DNA of 64,000 nucleotides, taken from Caballeronia sordidicola (GTDB taxonomy: Bacteria > Pseudomonadota > Gammaproteobacteria > Burkholderiales > Burkholderiaceae). Positions 44,094 through 53,023 of this stretch are shown here, one piece after another; position 1 is the first letter of the stretch; the number at the start of each line of letters is the position of its first letter. Position numbers and translations under genes: made by a program. Below the pieces are notes generated by a model. The model saw nothing but the letters and a program-made list of their open reading frames with translations. It made no database searches and was not told the origin of the DNA. The DNA lies in assembly GCF_000729995.1 (NCBI RefSeq), contig NZ_JNFG01000026.1, forward strand, positions 23,837 to 87,836, written 5' to 3'.

Positions 44094-45176
44094 ATGACGA
44101 AGACCTACAAGATCGCAATTATTCCCGGCGATGGCATCGGCACGGAAGTCATGCCCGAAGCCATCCGTGTGCTCGACGCCGCCACGAAGCGCTTCGGCAT
44201 TTCCATCGAATACAAGCACATAGAATGGGCCAGCTGCGACTACTACCAAAAGCACGGCCAGATGATGCCCGACGACTGGAAAGCGCAACTGCAGGACTGC
44301 AACGCCATCCTCTTCGGCGCGGTCGGCTGGCCCGACACCGTTCCCGATCACATCTCGCTGTGGGGCTCGCTCCTTAAATTCCGCCGCGAATTCGACCAGT
44401 ACATCAACCTGCGCCCCGCGCGTTTGTTCGAAGGCGTGCCGTCGCCGCTCGCAAACCGCAAGGCCGGCGATATCGACTTCTGGATCGTGCGCGAAAACAC
44501 CGAAGGCGAATATTCATCGGTGGGTGGCGTGATGTTCGAAGGCACGGACCGCGAATTCGTGCTGCAGGAATCCGTCTTCACGCGCCACGGCAGCGAGCGC
44601 GTGCTGAAATTTGCATTCGATCTCGCCCAGCGCCGCGAGAAGAAAAAGATCACGGTCGCGACGAAGAGCAACGGCATTGCCATCAGCATGCCGTGGTGGG
44701 ACCAGCGCGCCGCTGAAGTCGCGGCGCTCTATCCGGACGTGAAATGGGACAAGCAGCACATCGACATCCTGTGCGCCCGCTTCGTTCTCAATCCGGACCG
44801 CTTCGACGTGGTCGTGGCGACCAACCTTTTCGGCGACATCCTCTCGGACCTCGGACCTGCATGCACTGGCACCATCGGCCTCGCGCCTTCGGCCAACCTG
44901 AATCCCGAGCGCAAATTCCCGTCGCTGTTTGAACCAGTGCATGGATCGGCGCCGGACATCGCGGGCAAGAACATCGCGAATCCGGTGGCCATGATCTGGT
45001 CGGCGGCCATGATGCTCGAGTTCCTCGGTGACTTCAAAGGCCCGGAACGGGACGCGCACGACGCGATCCTTGCGGCTATCGAAGCAACGCTCAAGGAAGG
45101 CCCGCATACCGGCGACCTCGGCGGCAAGGCGAACACAACAGAAGTCGGTCAGGCAATCGCGGCACGGCTGGCTTGA
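44094..45176 (+). CDS. dmlA: D-malate/tartrate dehydrogenase (decarboxylating)
   Basis: A 360-residue member of the isocitrate/isopropylmalate dehydrogenase family, subgroup DmlA/TtuC, which oxidises D-malate or tartrate with NAD. Features are IAIIPGDGIGTEVMPEA at the N terminus, LFGAVGWPD, FDQYINLRPARLFEG, DFWIVRENTEGEYSSVGG and the metal-binding FGDILSDLGPACTG with EPVHGSAPDIAGK. Length is as in E. coli DmlA (361). The ATG at 44094 follows a CAGGACC leader. It is followed 73 bp later by the semialdehyde dehydrogenase gene. Confidence 0.9.
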   Translation: MTKTYKIAIIPGDGIGTEVMPEAIRVLDAATKRFGISIEYKHIEWASCDYYQKHGQMMPDDWKAQLQDCNAILFGAVGWPDTVPDHISLWGSLLKFRREFDQYINLRPARLFEGVPSPLANRKAGDIDFWIVRENTEGEYSSVGGVMFEGTDREFVLQESVFTRHGSERVLKFAFDLAQRREKKKITVATKSNGIAISMPWWDQRAAEVAALYPDVKWDKQHIDILCARFVLNPDRFDVVVATNLFGDILSDLGPACTGTIGLAPSANLNPERKFPSLFEPVHGSAPDIAGKNIANPVAMIWSAAMMLEFLGDFKGPERDAHDAILAAIEATLKEGPHTGDLGGKANTTEVGQAIAARLA

Positions 45177-45249
45177 AGCTGCGAGCTCAAACCAGCAGGT
45201 TTAAAGCAATGCGCTTAAATTAGTTAGCTTAAATCAGGAGCATGGACTT

Positions 45250-46722
45250 ATGACACGCCAATTCGAACTGAAGGAATTGATCCGCTCGGACAATTTCATC
45301 GATGGCCAATGGCGCCCGGCCGCTGATGGCGCGCGCTTCGCCGTCACCGATCCGGCCACCGGCACGGTCATCACGCAAGTCGCCGACAGCAGCCCCGCTG
45401 ACGCCCGCGCCGCCACTGACGCAGCCGCTCGCGCGGCGCCTGCATGGCGCGACTTGCTGCCGAAAGAACGCGCAACGATCCTGCATAAATGGAACGCGCT
45501 GATCCTGGCGAATCAGGACGCGCTCGGCGCGCTGATCTCGCTGGAACAAGGCAAGCCGCTAGCTGAAGGCCGGGGCGAAGTGGCGTATGGCGCGTCGTAC
45601 GTCGCCTGGTTCGCCGACGAAGCGACGCGCATCTACGGCGACATCATTCCGCAGCAGCAACGCGGCAAGCGCATGACGGCGGTGAAGGAACCCATCGGCA
45701 TAGTCGCTGCCATCACGCCGTGGAATTTCCCGCTGGCGATGATCGCGCGCAAGATCGCACCGGCGCTCGCGGCCGGCTGCACGGTAGTCGCAAAGCCCGC
45801 TGAAGACACACCGCTGACGGCCTCGGCGTTAGTGCTTCTGGCACACGAAGCCGGCGTGCCGGCAGGCGTGCTGAACCTCATTACCGCCTCGCGCGATCAT
45901 GCGGTGGCGACCGTTGCCGACTGGCTTGAAGACGCGCGCGTGCGCAAGATTACGTTCACCGGATCGACGCCGGTGGGCAAGTATCTGGCGCGTGAATCGG
46001 CGGGGACGCTGAAGAAGTTATCGCTGGAACTGGGTGGCAATGCACCGTTCATTGTCTTCGATGACGCCGACCTCGACGCCGCCGTCACGGGCCTTCTCGC
46101 CTCCAAGTTCCGCAATGGCGGACAGACCTGCGTGTGCCCCAACCGCGTGTATGTACAAGCGGGTGTCTACGATAAATTCGCCGACCTGCTGAGCCGTCGC
46201 GTTGCCGAGCTGAAGGTCGCACCGGCCACCGACGCCGACGCGCAGATCGGTCCAATGATCAACAGCCGTGCACTCGACAAGATCGCTCGCCACGTGGACG
46301 ACGCCCTCGCGCATGGCGCGCGTGTGCTCGCCGGCGGCAAGCGGCTGCCCGAACTCGGCCCGAATTACTACGCGCCGACCGTGCTCGCCGACGCCACCCA
46401 AGAGATGCTCCTCTCCGGCGAAGAGACCTTCGGACCGGTCGCGGCATTGTTCCGTTTCGACGATGAAGCCGAAGCCATTGAGGCCGCCAACAACACACCG
46501 TTTGGCCTCGCTTCGTATTTCTATAGCCAGGATGTGCGGCGCATTGACCGCGTATCGCGAGCGCTGCAAGCGGGCATTGTTGGTATCAACGAAGGCGCGC
46601 TGGCCAGCGAAGCGGCGCCCTTTGGCGGCGTGAAAGAATCGGGCTATGGACGCGAAGGATCGAAGTATGGCCTCGACGACTACCTGTCCATCAAGTACCT
46701 GTGTCAGGGGAATCTGGCATGA
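45250..46722 (+). CDS. gabD: NAD(P)-dependent succinate-semialdehyde dehydrogenase
   Basis: A 490-residue aldehyde dehydrogenase of the GabD/DoeC branch. The N terminus LIRSDNFIDGQWRPAADGARF matches GabD. It has AAITPWNFPLAMIARKIAPAL, the catalytic Glu in SLELGGNAPFIVF, the catalytic Cys in NGGQTCVCPNR and a C-terminal PFGGVKESGYGREGSKYGL. It oxidises succinate semialdehyde or a close analogue to the acid. The stop overlaps the start of the M14 gene in an ATGA junction, so the two are coupled. Confidence 0.88.
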   Translation: MTRQFELKELIRSDNFIDGQWRPAADGARFAVTDPATGTVITQVADSSPADARAATDAAARAAPAWRDLLPKERATILHKWNALILANQDALGALISLEQGKPLAEGRGEVAYGASYVAWFADEATRIYGDIIPQQQRGKRMTAVKEPIGIVAAITPWNFPLAMIARKIAPALAAGCTVVAKPAEDTPLTASALVLLAHEAGVPAGVLNLITASRDHAVATVADWLEDARVRKITFTGSTPVGKYLARESAGTLKKLSLELGGNAPFIVFDDADLDAAVTGLLASKFRNGGQTCVCPNRVYVQAGVYDKFADLLSRRVAELKVAPATDADAQIGPMINSRALDKIARHVDDALAHGARVLAGGKRLPELGPNYYAPTVLADATQEMLLSGEETFGPVAALFRFDDEAEAIEAANNTPFGLASYFYSQDVRRIDRVSRALQAGIVGINEGALASEAAPFGGVKESGYGREGSKYGLDDYLSIKYLCQGNLA

Positions 46723-47708
46723 GCACGCCGGCTGAACATTATCCGATCGAGGTCACGTTCCCCGATATCTCGGTGCATGCGGAGTCCGAGTCGGGCGTCC
46801 CGTACGTGCACACGTTCGACTCCGGAGCGCCGGGGCCACACGTGATGATCAACGCGCTGACGCATGGTAACGAGGTGTGCGGCGCGATTGTGGTCGACGC
46901 GTTGCTGCGCTTGAAATTGCGGCCGCGGCGCGGCCGCTTGACGCTTTCGTTTGCGAACGTCGCGGCGTATGCGAGCTTCGATGCTTCAAAGCCCGACGCC
47001 GCCCGTTTCGTCGATCAGGACTTCAACCGTGTGTGGACCAGCAAGGTACTCGACGACACATCGCGTACGTCCAGCGAGCTCGCACGGGCTCGCGAGATGC
47101 GTCCGGTCATCGATACGGTAGATGCCTTGCTGGACCTCCATTCAATGCACGAACGCAGCAAGCCGCTGATTGTCGCGGGTCCGCTGGACAAAGGTATCGA
47201 CTTGTCGTTGCGGCTCGGCACGCCTGCCACGGTGATCTGCGATGAAGGTCATCCCGAAGGCCGCCGGATGCGCGACTACGAGGGTTTCGGCGACGCCGCC
47301 AGCCCGAAGAACGCGTTGTTGATCGAATGCGGACAGCATTGGGAGCGCAGCGCTGTCACCGTCGCCCGCGATACGACCGCGCGCTTCCTGCTGCTATCCG
47401 GCGTGATCGAAAAAGAAGACTTGCCCAGCGACTGGCTTAGCCCCTTGCCGCAAACCATGCATGTTGTACGCGTGACGCAACCGGTCGTGGCGGAAAGCAT
47501 GGATTTTCGCTTTGCCGCGCCTTACACGGGCCTGGAAATTTTCCCCGAAGCGGGAAGCCTGATTGGCTGGTCGAACGGCGAGCCGATCCACACGCCTTAT
47601 GACAACTGCATGCTGGTGATGCCGTCGCTTCGGCAATTACGTCCGGGCGTGACCGTCGTGCGCCTGGGGAAAATCGAGCGAACCGTAGAGCGGGATAGCG
47701 CGGTCTGA
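46719..47708 (+). CDS. M14-family deacylase (aspartoacylase/DoeB-like)
   Basis: A 329-residue zinc hydrolase of the AstE/aspartoacylase family. Zinc ligands fit H49 and E52 (LTHGNE) and H141 (LLDLHSMH), with substrate-binding FNRVW near R104. It would remove an acyl group from an N-acyl amino acid. The ATG at 46719 overlaps the gabD stop, and the cupin gene follows after 37 bp. Its partners resemble an ectoine-type pathway (deacetylase, aminotransferase, semialdehyde dehydrogenase, Lrp), though the ring-opening enzyme is missing. Confidence 0.84.
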   Translation: MSTPAEHYPIEVTFPDISVHAESESGVPYVHTFDSGAPGPHVMINALTHGNEVCGAIVVDALLRLKLRPRRGRLTLSFANVAAYASFDASKPDAARFVDQDFNRVWTSKVLDDTSRTSSELARAREMRPVIDTVDALLDLHSMHERSKPLIVAGPLDKGIDLSLRLGTPATVICDEGHPEGRRMRDYEGFGDAASPKNALLIECGQHWERSAVTVARDTTARFLLLSGVIEKEDLPSDWLSPLPQTMHVVRVTQPVVAESMDFRFAAPYTGLEIFPEAGSLIGWSNGEPIHTPYDNCMLVMPSLRQLRPGVTVVRLGKIERTVERDSAV

Positions 47709-47745
47709 CGTCACGCTTCGCATATAACGAATCAATAAGGTCCAC

Positions 47746-48090
47746 ATGAAGGTTCAGCAAATCAAGCAGAGCGTCAACCTGCAAAATCTCGAGGATTGGG
47801 GCAGCGCCGGCTTGCCTGGCACGACGCCGATTAAGGTCTCGGGCGTGCAACGCGTGATCAAAGGCAGTGAAGCAATTGATACCGGTATTTTCGAATGTAC
47901 GGCGGGGACGTACCGGCGCACGGTGAAGCAGGCGGAAGTGATGCATTTCCTGGCGGGACGCGGGCGCTTCACGGCGGACGGCGAAGACACGATTCACTTC
48001 GCGAGCGGCGACACCCTGTTTTTTGAAGCGAATACCGAAGGGCTGTGGGAAGTGGAAGAAGCCATGCGCAAGGTGTATGTGATTTTTTAG
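47746..48090 (+). CDS. Small cupin protein, DUF861/EutQ-like
   Basis: A 114-residue single-domain cupin. The fold is seen in GIFECTAGTYRRTVKQAEVMHFLAGRGRFTADGEDTIHFASGDTLFFEANTEGLWEV, with metal-type motifs less complete than in enzymes such as EctC. It is the last gene of the gabD run and may bind or rearrange an intermediate of that pathway. The exact activity is unknown. Confidence 0.75.
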   Translation: MKVQQIKQSVNLQNLEDWGSAGLPGTTPIKVSGVQRVIKGSEAIDTGIFECTAGTYRRTVKQAEVMHFLAGRGRFTADGEDTIHFASGDTLFFEANTEGLWEVEEAMRKVYVIF

Positions 48091-48475
48091 TACTTGAAGT
48101 ATTCGGGCGATGCGATGCCTGGCACAAGCAATGTGATCCAATTCGGCCGCTGGTAAATGGCGGTCGTATTGGAGCGGCGTTTCATCGCCCGATCGCGCGC
48201 GATGGATCCGCACAACGTGACTAAACTCAGACACCCTGCCTTTGCGCATGCGTACGCACGCGCCCCGCGTGGCAATTCTTTCCTCATACGTTAATTTGCG
48301 GCTCTGACCGCCACGTCGCCATTTATTTAAACGCGACGCGATACCCCCATCCTCAGTCTTCGGGTGTCACGAAAATTGCTGCCTGTGTCGTTAAGCTCAA
48401 GCGAGCTTCACGCGGTCACGCTTTTGCGTTGACCGATGTTTTTCGGATCAGGTATTCACTTTTACGGGGCAGACT
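48091..48475. other. Intergenic region, no gene
   Basis: 385 bp after the cupin gene. No repeat, RNA or convincing frame was seen; the minus-strand frame at 48087-48287 lacks family features. Confidence 0.5.
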
Positions 48476-48688
48476 ATGGACGTCCAGATGTCGGAAGAGC
48501 AGATTCGCACGCTTGCGTTCCATCTTTGGGAACAAGACGGTAGTCCTGACGGACGCGCGGACGAGTATTGGGGGAAAGCACGGCAGCAGTTGGGTCTGGG
48601 AGGTGCCGCGCAGGATGAGACCGAGACGGAGACCGCAGGATTTGGCGAAGAACCCGAGGCGACGTCGGGTCGCCCGCTGGCTGAATAA
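48476..48688 (+). CDS. DUF2934 family small protein
   Basis: A 70-residue acidic protein with the DUF2934 pattern: IRTLAFHLWEQDGSPDGRADEYWGKARQQLG in residues 10-41, that is IR-x2-A[FY]-x-LWE-x2-G-x-P-x-G-x-[AD]-x-[EF][YF]W. Such proteins are common and uncharacterised in rhizobia and Burkholderia. The ATG at 48476 follows GGGGC. Confidence 0.72.
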   Translation: MDVQMSEEQIRTLAFHLWEQDGSPDGRADEYWGKARQQLGLGGAAQDETETETAGFGEEPEATSGRPLAE

Positions 48689-49264
48689 AAGCCAATACGC
48701 CGAGCGACTCGGTTTTGAGTTCGTGCGGGGCCAAGTGACGCAAAGCAGAGATTGTTTTGCACTCACGCATGGCGCTTAATGGAACCGCAACACCTTCGGA
48801 AAACAGTACACCACGTCTGCATCGCGGGACACCGCATCGCTGTTCGCGTGGTCGTTCTTGAAACGTATCCGCCTTGTGAACCACCAACCGATCACACCAA
48901 CCGCACCTCGCGCGGTGATGTCGTGTGACCCTTTGGCCCTGGCCTGGGAAACGTCGATTGCGGTTAAACCCTAAGAGCCGGTAGTACCTGCCGCTCGCGA
49001 TAGTCCCAATCAAACGCAAGCCAAGTGCGCTCCCGTTTGCGGGCATTCAAGACTGTTGCCCTAAACATACGCTTAACACTAGACCGGTCCGGCCAGCGCG
49101 GGTTTGCGCTGCCGCATTGGTAACACTACCGATGTCCCGAACCCTGCGGTTGGCGCTTACTGGAAGAACACGAACTGCGGCTGTCCGGTGTTTGGTCTCG
49201 GGATTGCGCCAATGCGCATACGTCTACCGGGGCACGCCGTTGTTTTCGCCGATAACTAAACGAA
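48689..49264. other. Intergenic region, no gene
   Basis: 576 bp with only weak frames in all phases. Nothing is supported. Confidence 0.5.
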
Positions 49265-49474
49265 GTGGTGTTCAACATGAAGACGTTCAATCATCTCAAT
49301 GCCTCGACCGCATCGCCGGCAGTAAGCCGTAGCGCAGTAACCAAGGCAGCAGCCAAAACCGAAAAGCAGTGCTCCTCCTATGTGTCGATGCTCCAGGCGC
49401 CCATGACCGTTCTCGCCTGCAATGTGTCCGATCGCGCCGACATCACCGCCATTGCAATACTTGGGTATAACTAG
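49265..49474 (+). CDS. Small hypothetical protein
   Basis: A 69-residue frame, possibly starting at the ATG four codons in (MKTFNHLNAS). It has a Ser/Ala/Lys-rich first half and a second half with SSYVSMLQAPMTVLACNVSD. No family is recognised. It lies 103 bp before the end of the convergent phosphodiesterase gene. Coding status is uncertain. Confidence 0.3.
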   Translation: MVFNMKTFNHLNASTASPAVSRSAVTKAAAKTEKQCSSYVSMLQAPMTVLACNVSDRADITAIAILGYN

Positions 49475-49577
49475 GCGCTTTGTTGCACGGGTGTTCTTCT
49501 GAAACTGCAAGGAGCGGACCGCATCGACTTGATCGATGCGGCTGCCACGCCGGCGCCCACAGCATTCGCATCCTTCA

Positions 49578-51245
49578 TCAAAATCCCAGGCCGGGAAGCA
49601 CCTGCGTCCCCTCCTGCGCGACTGACTCCAATAGCGTGGGATTGACGTCGAGCGACTTCAGGATAGTCGGCGCAACCTGCGTCATGCTGACCGTGCTGGC
49701 GATGGTTGCGGGATGCAGCGCGGGATACGACACAAGCAGGCCCAGATGACTGTCGTCAGGCGCATTGCCGCCGTGCTCCGCGTCTTTCTTCTTGCTCTTC
49801 GTATAGATCACGCCCGGATTCGGCTGCACGATGATGTCGGGCGTACGGCCCTGCGCGGGGTCACCGAACTTCGCGGCGAGCGCCGCGCCTGAAAGGATCG
49901 ACGCTTGCGGTCCATCGGCGCAAATACCTTTAGGTGTACACGCAAGATTGGCTTTCAGCGACGCAACCACTGCGCCCGTCTGCGACTGATCCCGCAGCCA
50001 GATGAGACCAAGGTCGTCGGTCTGCACCAGGCCCGTGCCGGCCAGACCCGAACCGTCATTCAGGTTGCCGCTCCTGGTCGCCGCTTGTCCGAACTTGCCT
50101 TGCCTGTCGAGGGTGTTATTCGCTTCGAGCAACGCCGTGAGCGTGTCGCCGTTCTTGACCAGTTTCGTGTGGTCGGCCGGCGACTGGCCGTGCTTCGATG
50201 TAACGATGATGACCGTCGATCCGTACAGGTTTTTTGTTTTCAGCTCAGCCACGATCTGTCCCAGCGCGTTGTCCGCGTAGGCTATGGCGGCAGCCACTTG
50301 CGGACCCGGTGTGAACTGCGGATCGGCGTAGCCGCCCCCGCTTGCATTCGGCGCCTTTTGCGCCACGCTCAAGGTCTGCAAATTAGTTCCGAACAGTGTG
50401 GGCACGCTGGCACTGTTCGCCCCCGTCGAATCCTTGCCGTCGATCTGGTTGATGATGGCCCGCACATGCAGGTTGTCGAATTTTTCCGTGTGCGTGTAGA
50501 CGTCGGTGTAGTCGGTTTTCATGGCCGGGTCCACGGAGTTGATCTCGGTGCGCGCGAGGTCGTCCACGCCCTTGCCCGACGGTCCGTTCACCCAGTCGTA
50601 ACCCCAGGCGTGTTTGTCGGCCCATGCAGTGCGCGCGTTCGCGAGCTGTTGCTTCACCACTTCGAAGACCGTATTGGTCTTCAGGTAGTTATGGGGATAG
50701 ACCGGTGTGCAGACGCCATTGATCTTTGCATTCGGAATGGCCTGCGGGTTGAACGCACCGCCGCCATCGAGATGGGTCAGCGCGCCGCCGTTGATCGCGT
50801 CAATACCTGTGGTTTCATCGAATACGACATTCCAGCCCTGGGGACCAGCGCATTGCGTATCGCCCGGTGCGTAGAGCGTGCGGTCATAAGAGACGTCGTA
50901 GAACAAGCCCGCTGACTTCGGCGAGCCGCCCGTCAGAATAGCGGCCAGCCCTGGGAACGAGTCGGACAATCCGGGCGTGTACGCGTTCGAGTACGTGACA
51001 CCGGTTTGGGCGAGCGATGCAATGTTGGGACAGGTCTTCGCCGCCGTGCAGTTCGCAAGATCCTGTTCATGCAGGCCATCGATGCTGACAAGCAGCACGC
51101 GCCGGGCGTTGGTAATCCCGTTGGTAATCCGGTTGGTAATCCCGTTGGCCGTCGCGGCGGTAGTCATGTTGCCGGTGCTGCAGGCAGCCACCATGAGCGC
51201 CCCCAGCAAACTCGCCGTTGCGGCAAGGCGAAATCGATTATTCAT
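49578..51245 (-). CDS. Lipoprotein phosphodiesterase of the alkaline phosphatase superfamily
   Basis: A 555-residue lipoprotein with signal MNNRFRLAATASLLGALMVAAC (lipid-modified Cys22). The mature part starts with a short Ile-Thr-Asn repeat and then the type I phosphodiesterase/nucleotide pyrophosphatase domain. The metal Asp is in VLLVSIDGLHEQDL, the nucleophile region is AYTPGLSDSFPGLAAILTGG, and the later metal-binding part is VIIVTSKHGQSPADHTKL. The ATG at 51245 is chosen for the lipobox. It would cleave phosphodiesters on the cell surface or in the periplasm; the substrate is unknown. Confidence 0.82.
   Translation of the reverse strand: MNNRFRLAATASLLGALMVAACSTGNMTTAATANGITNRITNGITNARRVLLVSIDGLHEQDLANCTAAKTCPNIASLAQTGVTYSNAYTPGLSDSFPGLAAILTGGSPKSAGLFYDVSYDRTLYAPGDTQCAGPQGWNVVFDETTGIDAINGGALTHLDGGGAFNPQAIPNAKINGVCTPVYPHNYLKTNTVFEVVKQQLANARTAWADKHAWGYDWVNGPSGKGVDDLARTEINSVDPAMKTDYTDVYTHTEKFDNLHVRAIINQIDGKDSTGANSASVPTLFGTNLQTLSVAQKAPNASGGGYADPQFTPGPQVAAAIAYADNALGQIVAELKTKNLYGSTVIIVTSKHGQSPADHTKLVKNGDTLTALLEANNTLDRQGKFGQAATRSGNLNDGSGLAGTGLVQTDDLGLIWLRDQSQTGAVVASLKANLACTPKGICADGPQASILSGAALAAKFGDPAQGRTPDIIVQPNPGVIYTKSKKKDAEHGGNAPDDSHLGLLVSYPALHPATIASTVSMTQVAPTILKSLDVNPTLLESVAQEGTQVLPGLGF
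51109..51144 (-). repeat. Three 12-bp tandem repeats at the lipoprotein N terminus
   Basis: TTGGTAATCCCG/TTGGTAATCCGG/TTGGTAATCCCG in frame, encoding the ITNx repeat just behind the lipidated cysteine. Confidence 0.75.
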
Positions 51246-51700
51246 TCCCGTATCTCCAGACCATCGAACTGTTTTAGTGAGCAGCAACGCGCCCCGATTC
51301 AATTGACGCACTTCTCATTAGTCTGGATTAACAACGAGTCATCGCTATTACCGAAATATTTCGATTACCTTAACTTCCGTATAAGTTAACTACCCATCCG
51401 TCGCGTCTCGCGCATTCAGGATAATGACCGCTGCAGCGTCCCCTGGTTTTTCGATAGCTGTTCAGTACGTCGCTTCTGTCTCACTTCGGAAGACCGGATC
51501 GAGGAGCACAAGGTCAGTTGATTTGCCATAGTAAGCCGGACATTGATGCGGGACATCCCTCGCTCACAAACGGCCCATCAATCAACAACCCGCGCTCACT
51601 AAGTTCAAGCGCGCCCCTTCTATTCCACTCGCACACAGTCCCCTCGAACATCATTTCGATAATACTTGAAATGTGGAAAAGATAGATCTATCCTACCCGC
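51246..51700. other. Intergenic region with the ars promoter
   Basis: 455 bp between the divergent phosphodiesterase and arsR genes. No gene seen. The arsR operator is at its right end. Confidence 0.5.
51652..51673 (+). promoter_or_regulatory. Candidate ArsR operator
   Basis: Inverted repeat CATTTC-N10-GAAATG, 27 bp in front of the arsR start. A GATAAT sequence in the spacer could serve as a -10 element. Confidence 0.55.
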
Positions 51701-52030
51701 ATGGACCCAAACCTCGTCGTACGCGCCTTGAGTGCTCTCGCACATGAATCGCGACTAGCGATTTTCCGAACGCTCGTAGTCGCCGGCCCCGATGGGATGC
51801 CGGCAGGCGAAATTGCGCAGCAACTCAGCCTCGCGCCTTCAAGTCTGTCCTTTCATCTCAAGGATCTGTCACACGCAGACCTCGTGAAAGCCCGGCAGGA
51901 AGGACGCTATATCTACTATTCGGCCAATTTCGACGCAATGAATGGCCTTGTCGGTTTTCTCACCGAGAACTGCTGTGCTGGCACGGCATGCGCGGCGAGC
52001 AGTCCTCCGGCCTGCTGCGGAGATCAATGA
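51701..52030 (+). CDS. arsR: ArsR-family arsenic-responsive repressor
   Basis: A 109-residue winged-helix repressor. The HTH lies at residues 36-65 (AGEIAQQLSLAPSSLSFHLKDLSHADLV). It lacks the ELCVCDL cysteine box of E. coli ArsR. Instead it carries C-terminal cysteines C91, C92, C97, C105 and C106 (ENCCAGTACAA, PPACC), like the Acidithiobacillus ArsR type, which binds As(III) near the C terminus. It heads arsR-arsI-arsC-acr3, and the arsI start overlaps its stop. Confidence 0.9.
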   Translation: MDPNLVVRALSALAHESRLAIFRTLVVAGPDGMPAGEIAQQLSLAPSSLSFHLKDLSHADLVKARQEGRYIYYSANFDAMNGLVGFLTENCCAGTACAASSPPACCGDQ

Positions 52031-52488
52031 TGAAGCGAATGCACGTCCACGTGTCTGTCCAAAGCCTGACCGAGAGCATCCGCTTCTATAGCGCTATGTT
52101 CGGAAATGTCGAGCCGACTGTGCTCAAAGTCGATTACTGCAAGTGGGAGCTGAAAGATCCTGCAGTCAACTTCGCCATTTCTCAACGAGGCGCAAAACCC
52201 GGCGTCGACCACATGGGGATCCAGGTCGAGACCAATGAAGAACTGGCAGAGATGAACGCTCGCTTTGCCGCTGCCGACCTGCCCGTGCAAGAGCAGACAG
52301 CGGCGAACTGCTGCTATGCGAAGTCAAACAAGGCTTGGACCGTCGACCCGCAAGGTGTGGCTTGGGAAACCTTCAGGACGCTCGCGACCGCGCCCACCTA
52401 TGGGCAGTCAAGAAATGAACCCAATCATTCGACGGATGCCTGCTGCACACCGACCGCGTCCACCATCGAATCCAAAAGTCGCGCGTGA
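52027..52488 (+). CDS. arsI: C-As lyase ArsI (organoarsenical degradation)
   Basis: A 153-residue vicinal-oxygen-chelate dioxygenase of the ArsI/CadI family, which cleaves the C-As bond of trivalent methyl- or aromatic arsenicals. Family features are HVHVSV near the start, H62 in VDHMGI, the vicinal C95-C96 pair (ANCCYAKSNKAW) and E114 in GVAWETF. As I remember, these positions closely match known ArsI enzymes. A Cys pair also lies near the C terminus (DACC). The ATG at 52027 overlaps the arsR stop. It shows the operon handles organic as well as inorganic arsenic. Confidence 0.88.
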   Translation: MMKRMHVHVSVQSLTESIRFYSAMFGNVEPTVLKVDYCKWELKDPAVNFAISQRGAKPGVDHMGIQVETNEELAEMNARFAAADLPVQEQTAANCCYAKSNKAWTVDPQGVAWETFRTLATAPTYGQSRNEPNHSTDACCTPTASTIESKSRA

Positions 52489-52514
52489 CTGACAGACGCG
52501 CGTGACTGACAGAC
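52481..52514. repeat. 17-bp tandem duplication at the arsI-arsC junction
   Basis: GCGCGTGACTGACAGAC occurs at 52481-52497 and again at 52498-52514. The first copy contains the arsI stop (TGA 52486-52488), the second the arsC GTG start (52502). Confidence 0.9.
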
Positions 52515-53023
52515 AATACTCAATCCTCATCCTGTGCACAGGCAACAGCTCGCGCAGCGTCATGGCTGAAGCTCTTTTCAACACACTCGGCAAGGGGCGC
52601 TTCAAGGCGTATAGCGCGGGGAGCCATCCCAGCGGAACGGTCAACCCTTTCGCTATCGAGCGCTGCGAGTCACTCGGCTACGACGTCTCACAACTGCGCA
52701 GCAAGAGCTGGGATGAATTTGCAACGCTCGACGCACCGCACATGGATTTCGTCATTACAGTCTGCGATCAGGCCGCGGGCGAAATCTGCCCGATCTGGCC
52801 GGGTAAGCCGATGACCGCTCATTGGGGTTTCGAGGATCCGGCCGCGTTCGAGGGCACGGATGAAGAAAAGCGCCAAGTGTTCAGCAGGGTGTACCGGCAG
52901 ATACTCGGCCGGGTGAGCCAGTTCGTGAACTTGCCGCTGCACGTATTGGACGGCAATGCCATTCAGCGCGAGTTACGCGCGATCGGTGAGCGGCCAGCAG
53001 AGGGACCGAATGAGCAGCACTGA
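52502..53023 (+). CDS. arsC: Arsenate reductase, low-molecular-weight phosphatase type
   Basis: A 173-residue ArsC. The P-loop LCTGNSSRS places the nucleophilic C12 and R18. Two further cysteines, C88 and C96 in VCDQAAGEICPIW, fit the disulfide cascade of thioredoxin-dependent arsenate reductases. It reduces arsenate to arsenite for export by Acr3. The start is a GTG at 52502 within the duplicated 17-bp unit. Its end overlaps the acr3 start by 14 bp. Confidence 0.9.
   Translation: MTDRQYSILILCTGNSSRSVMAEALFNTLGKGRFKAYSAGSHPSGTVNPFAIERCESLGYDVSQLRSKSWDEFATLDAPHMDFVITVCDQAAGEICPIWPGKPMTAHWGFEDPAAFEGTDEEKRQVFSRVYRQILGRVSQFVNLPLHVLDGNAIQRELRAIGERPAEGPNEQH

Noticed and set aside
48474..49046. A 190-codon minus-strand frame over the DUF2934 gene
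   Set aside because: No family features, and the plus-strand DUF2934 pattern explains the 5' part.
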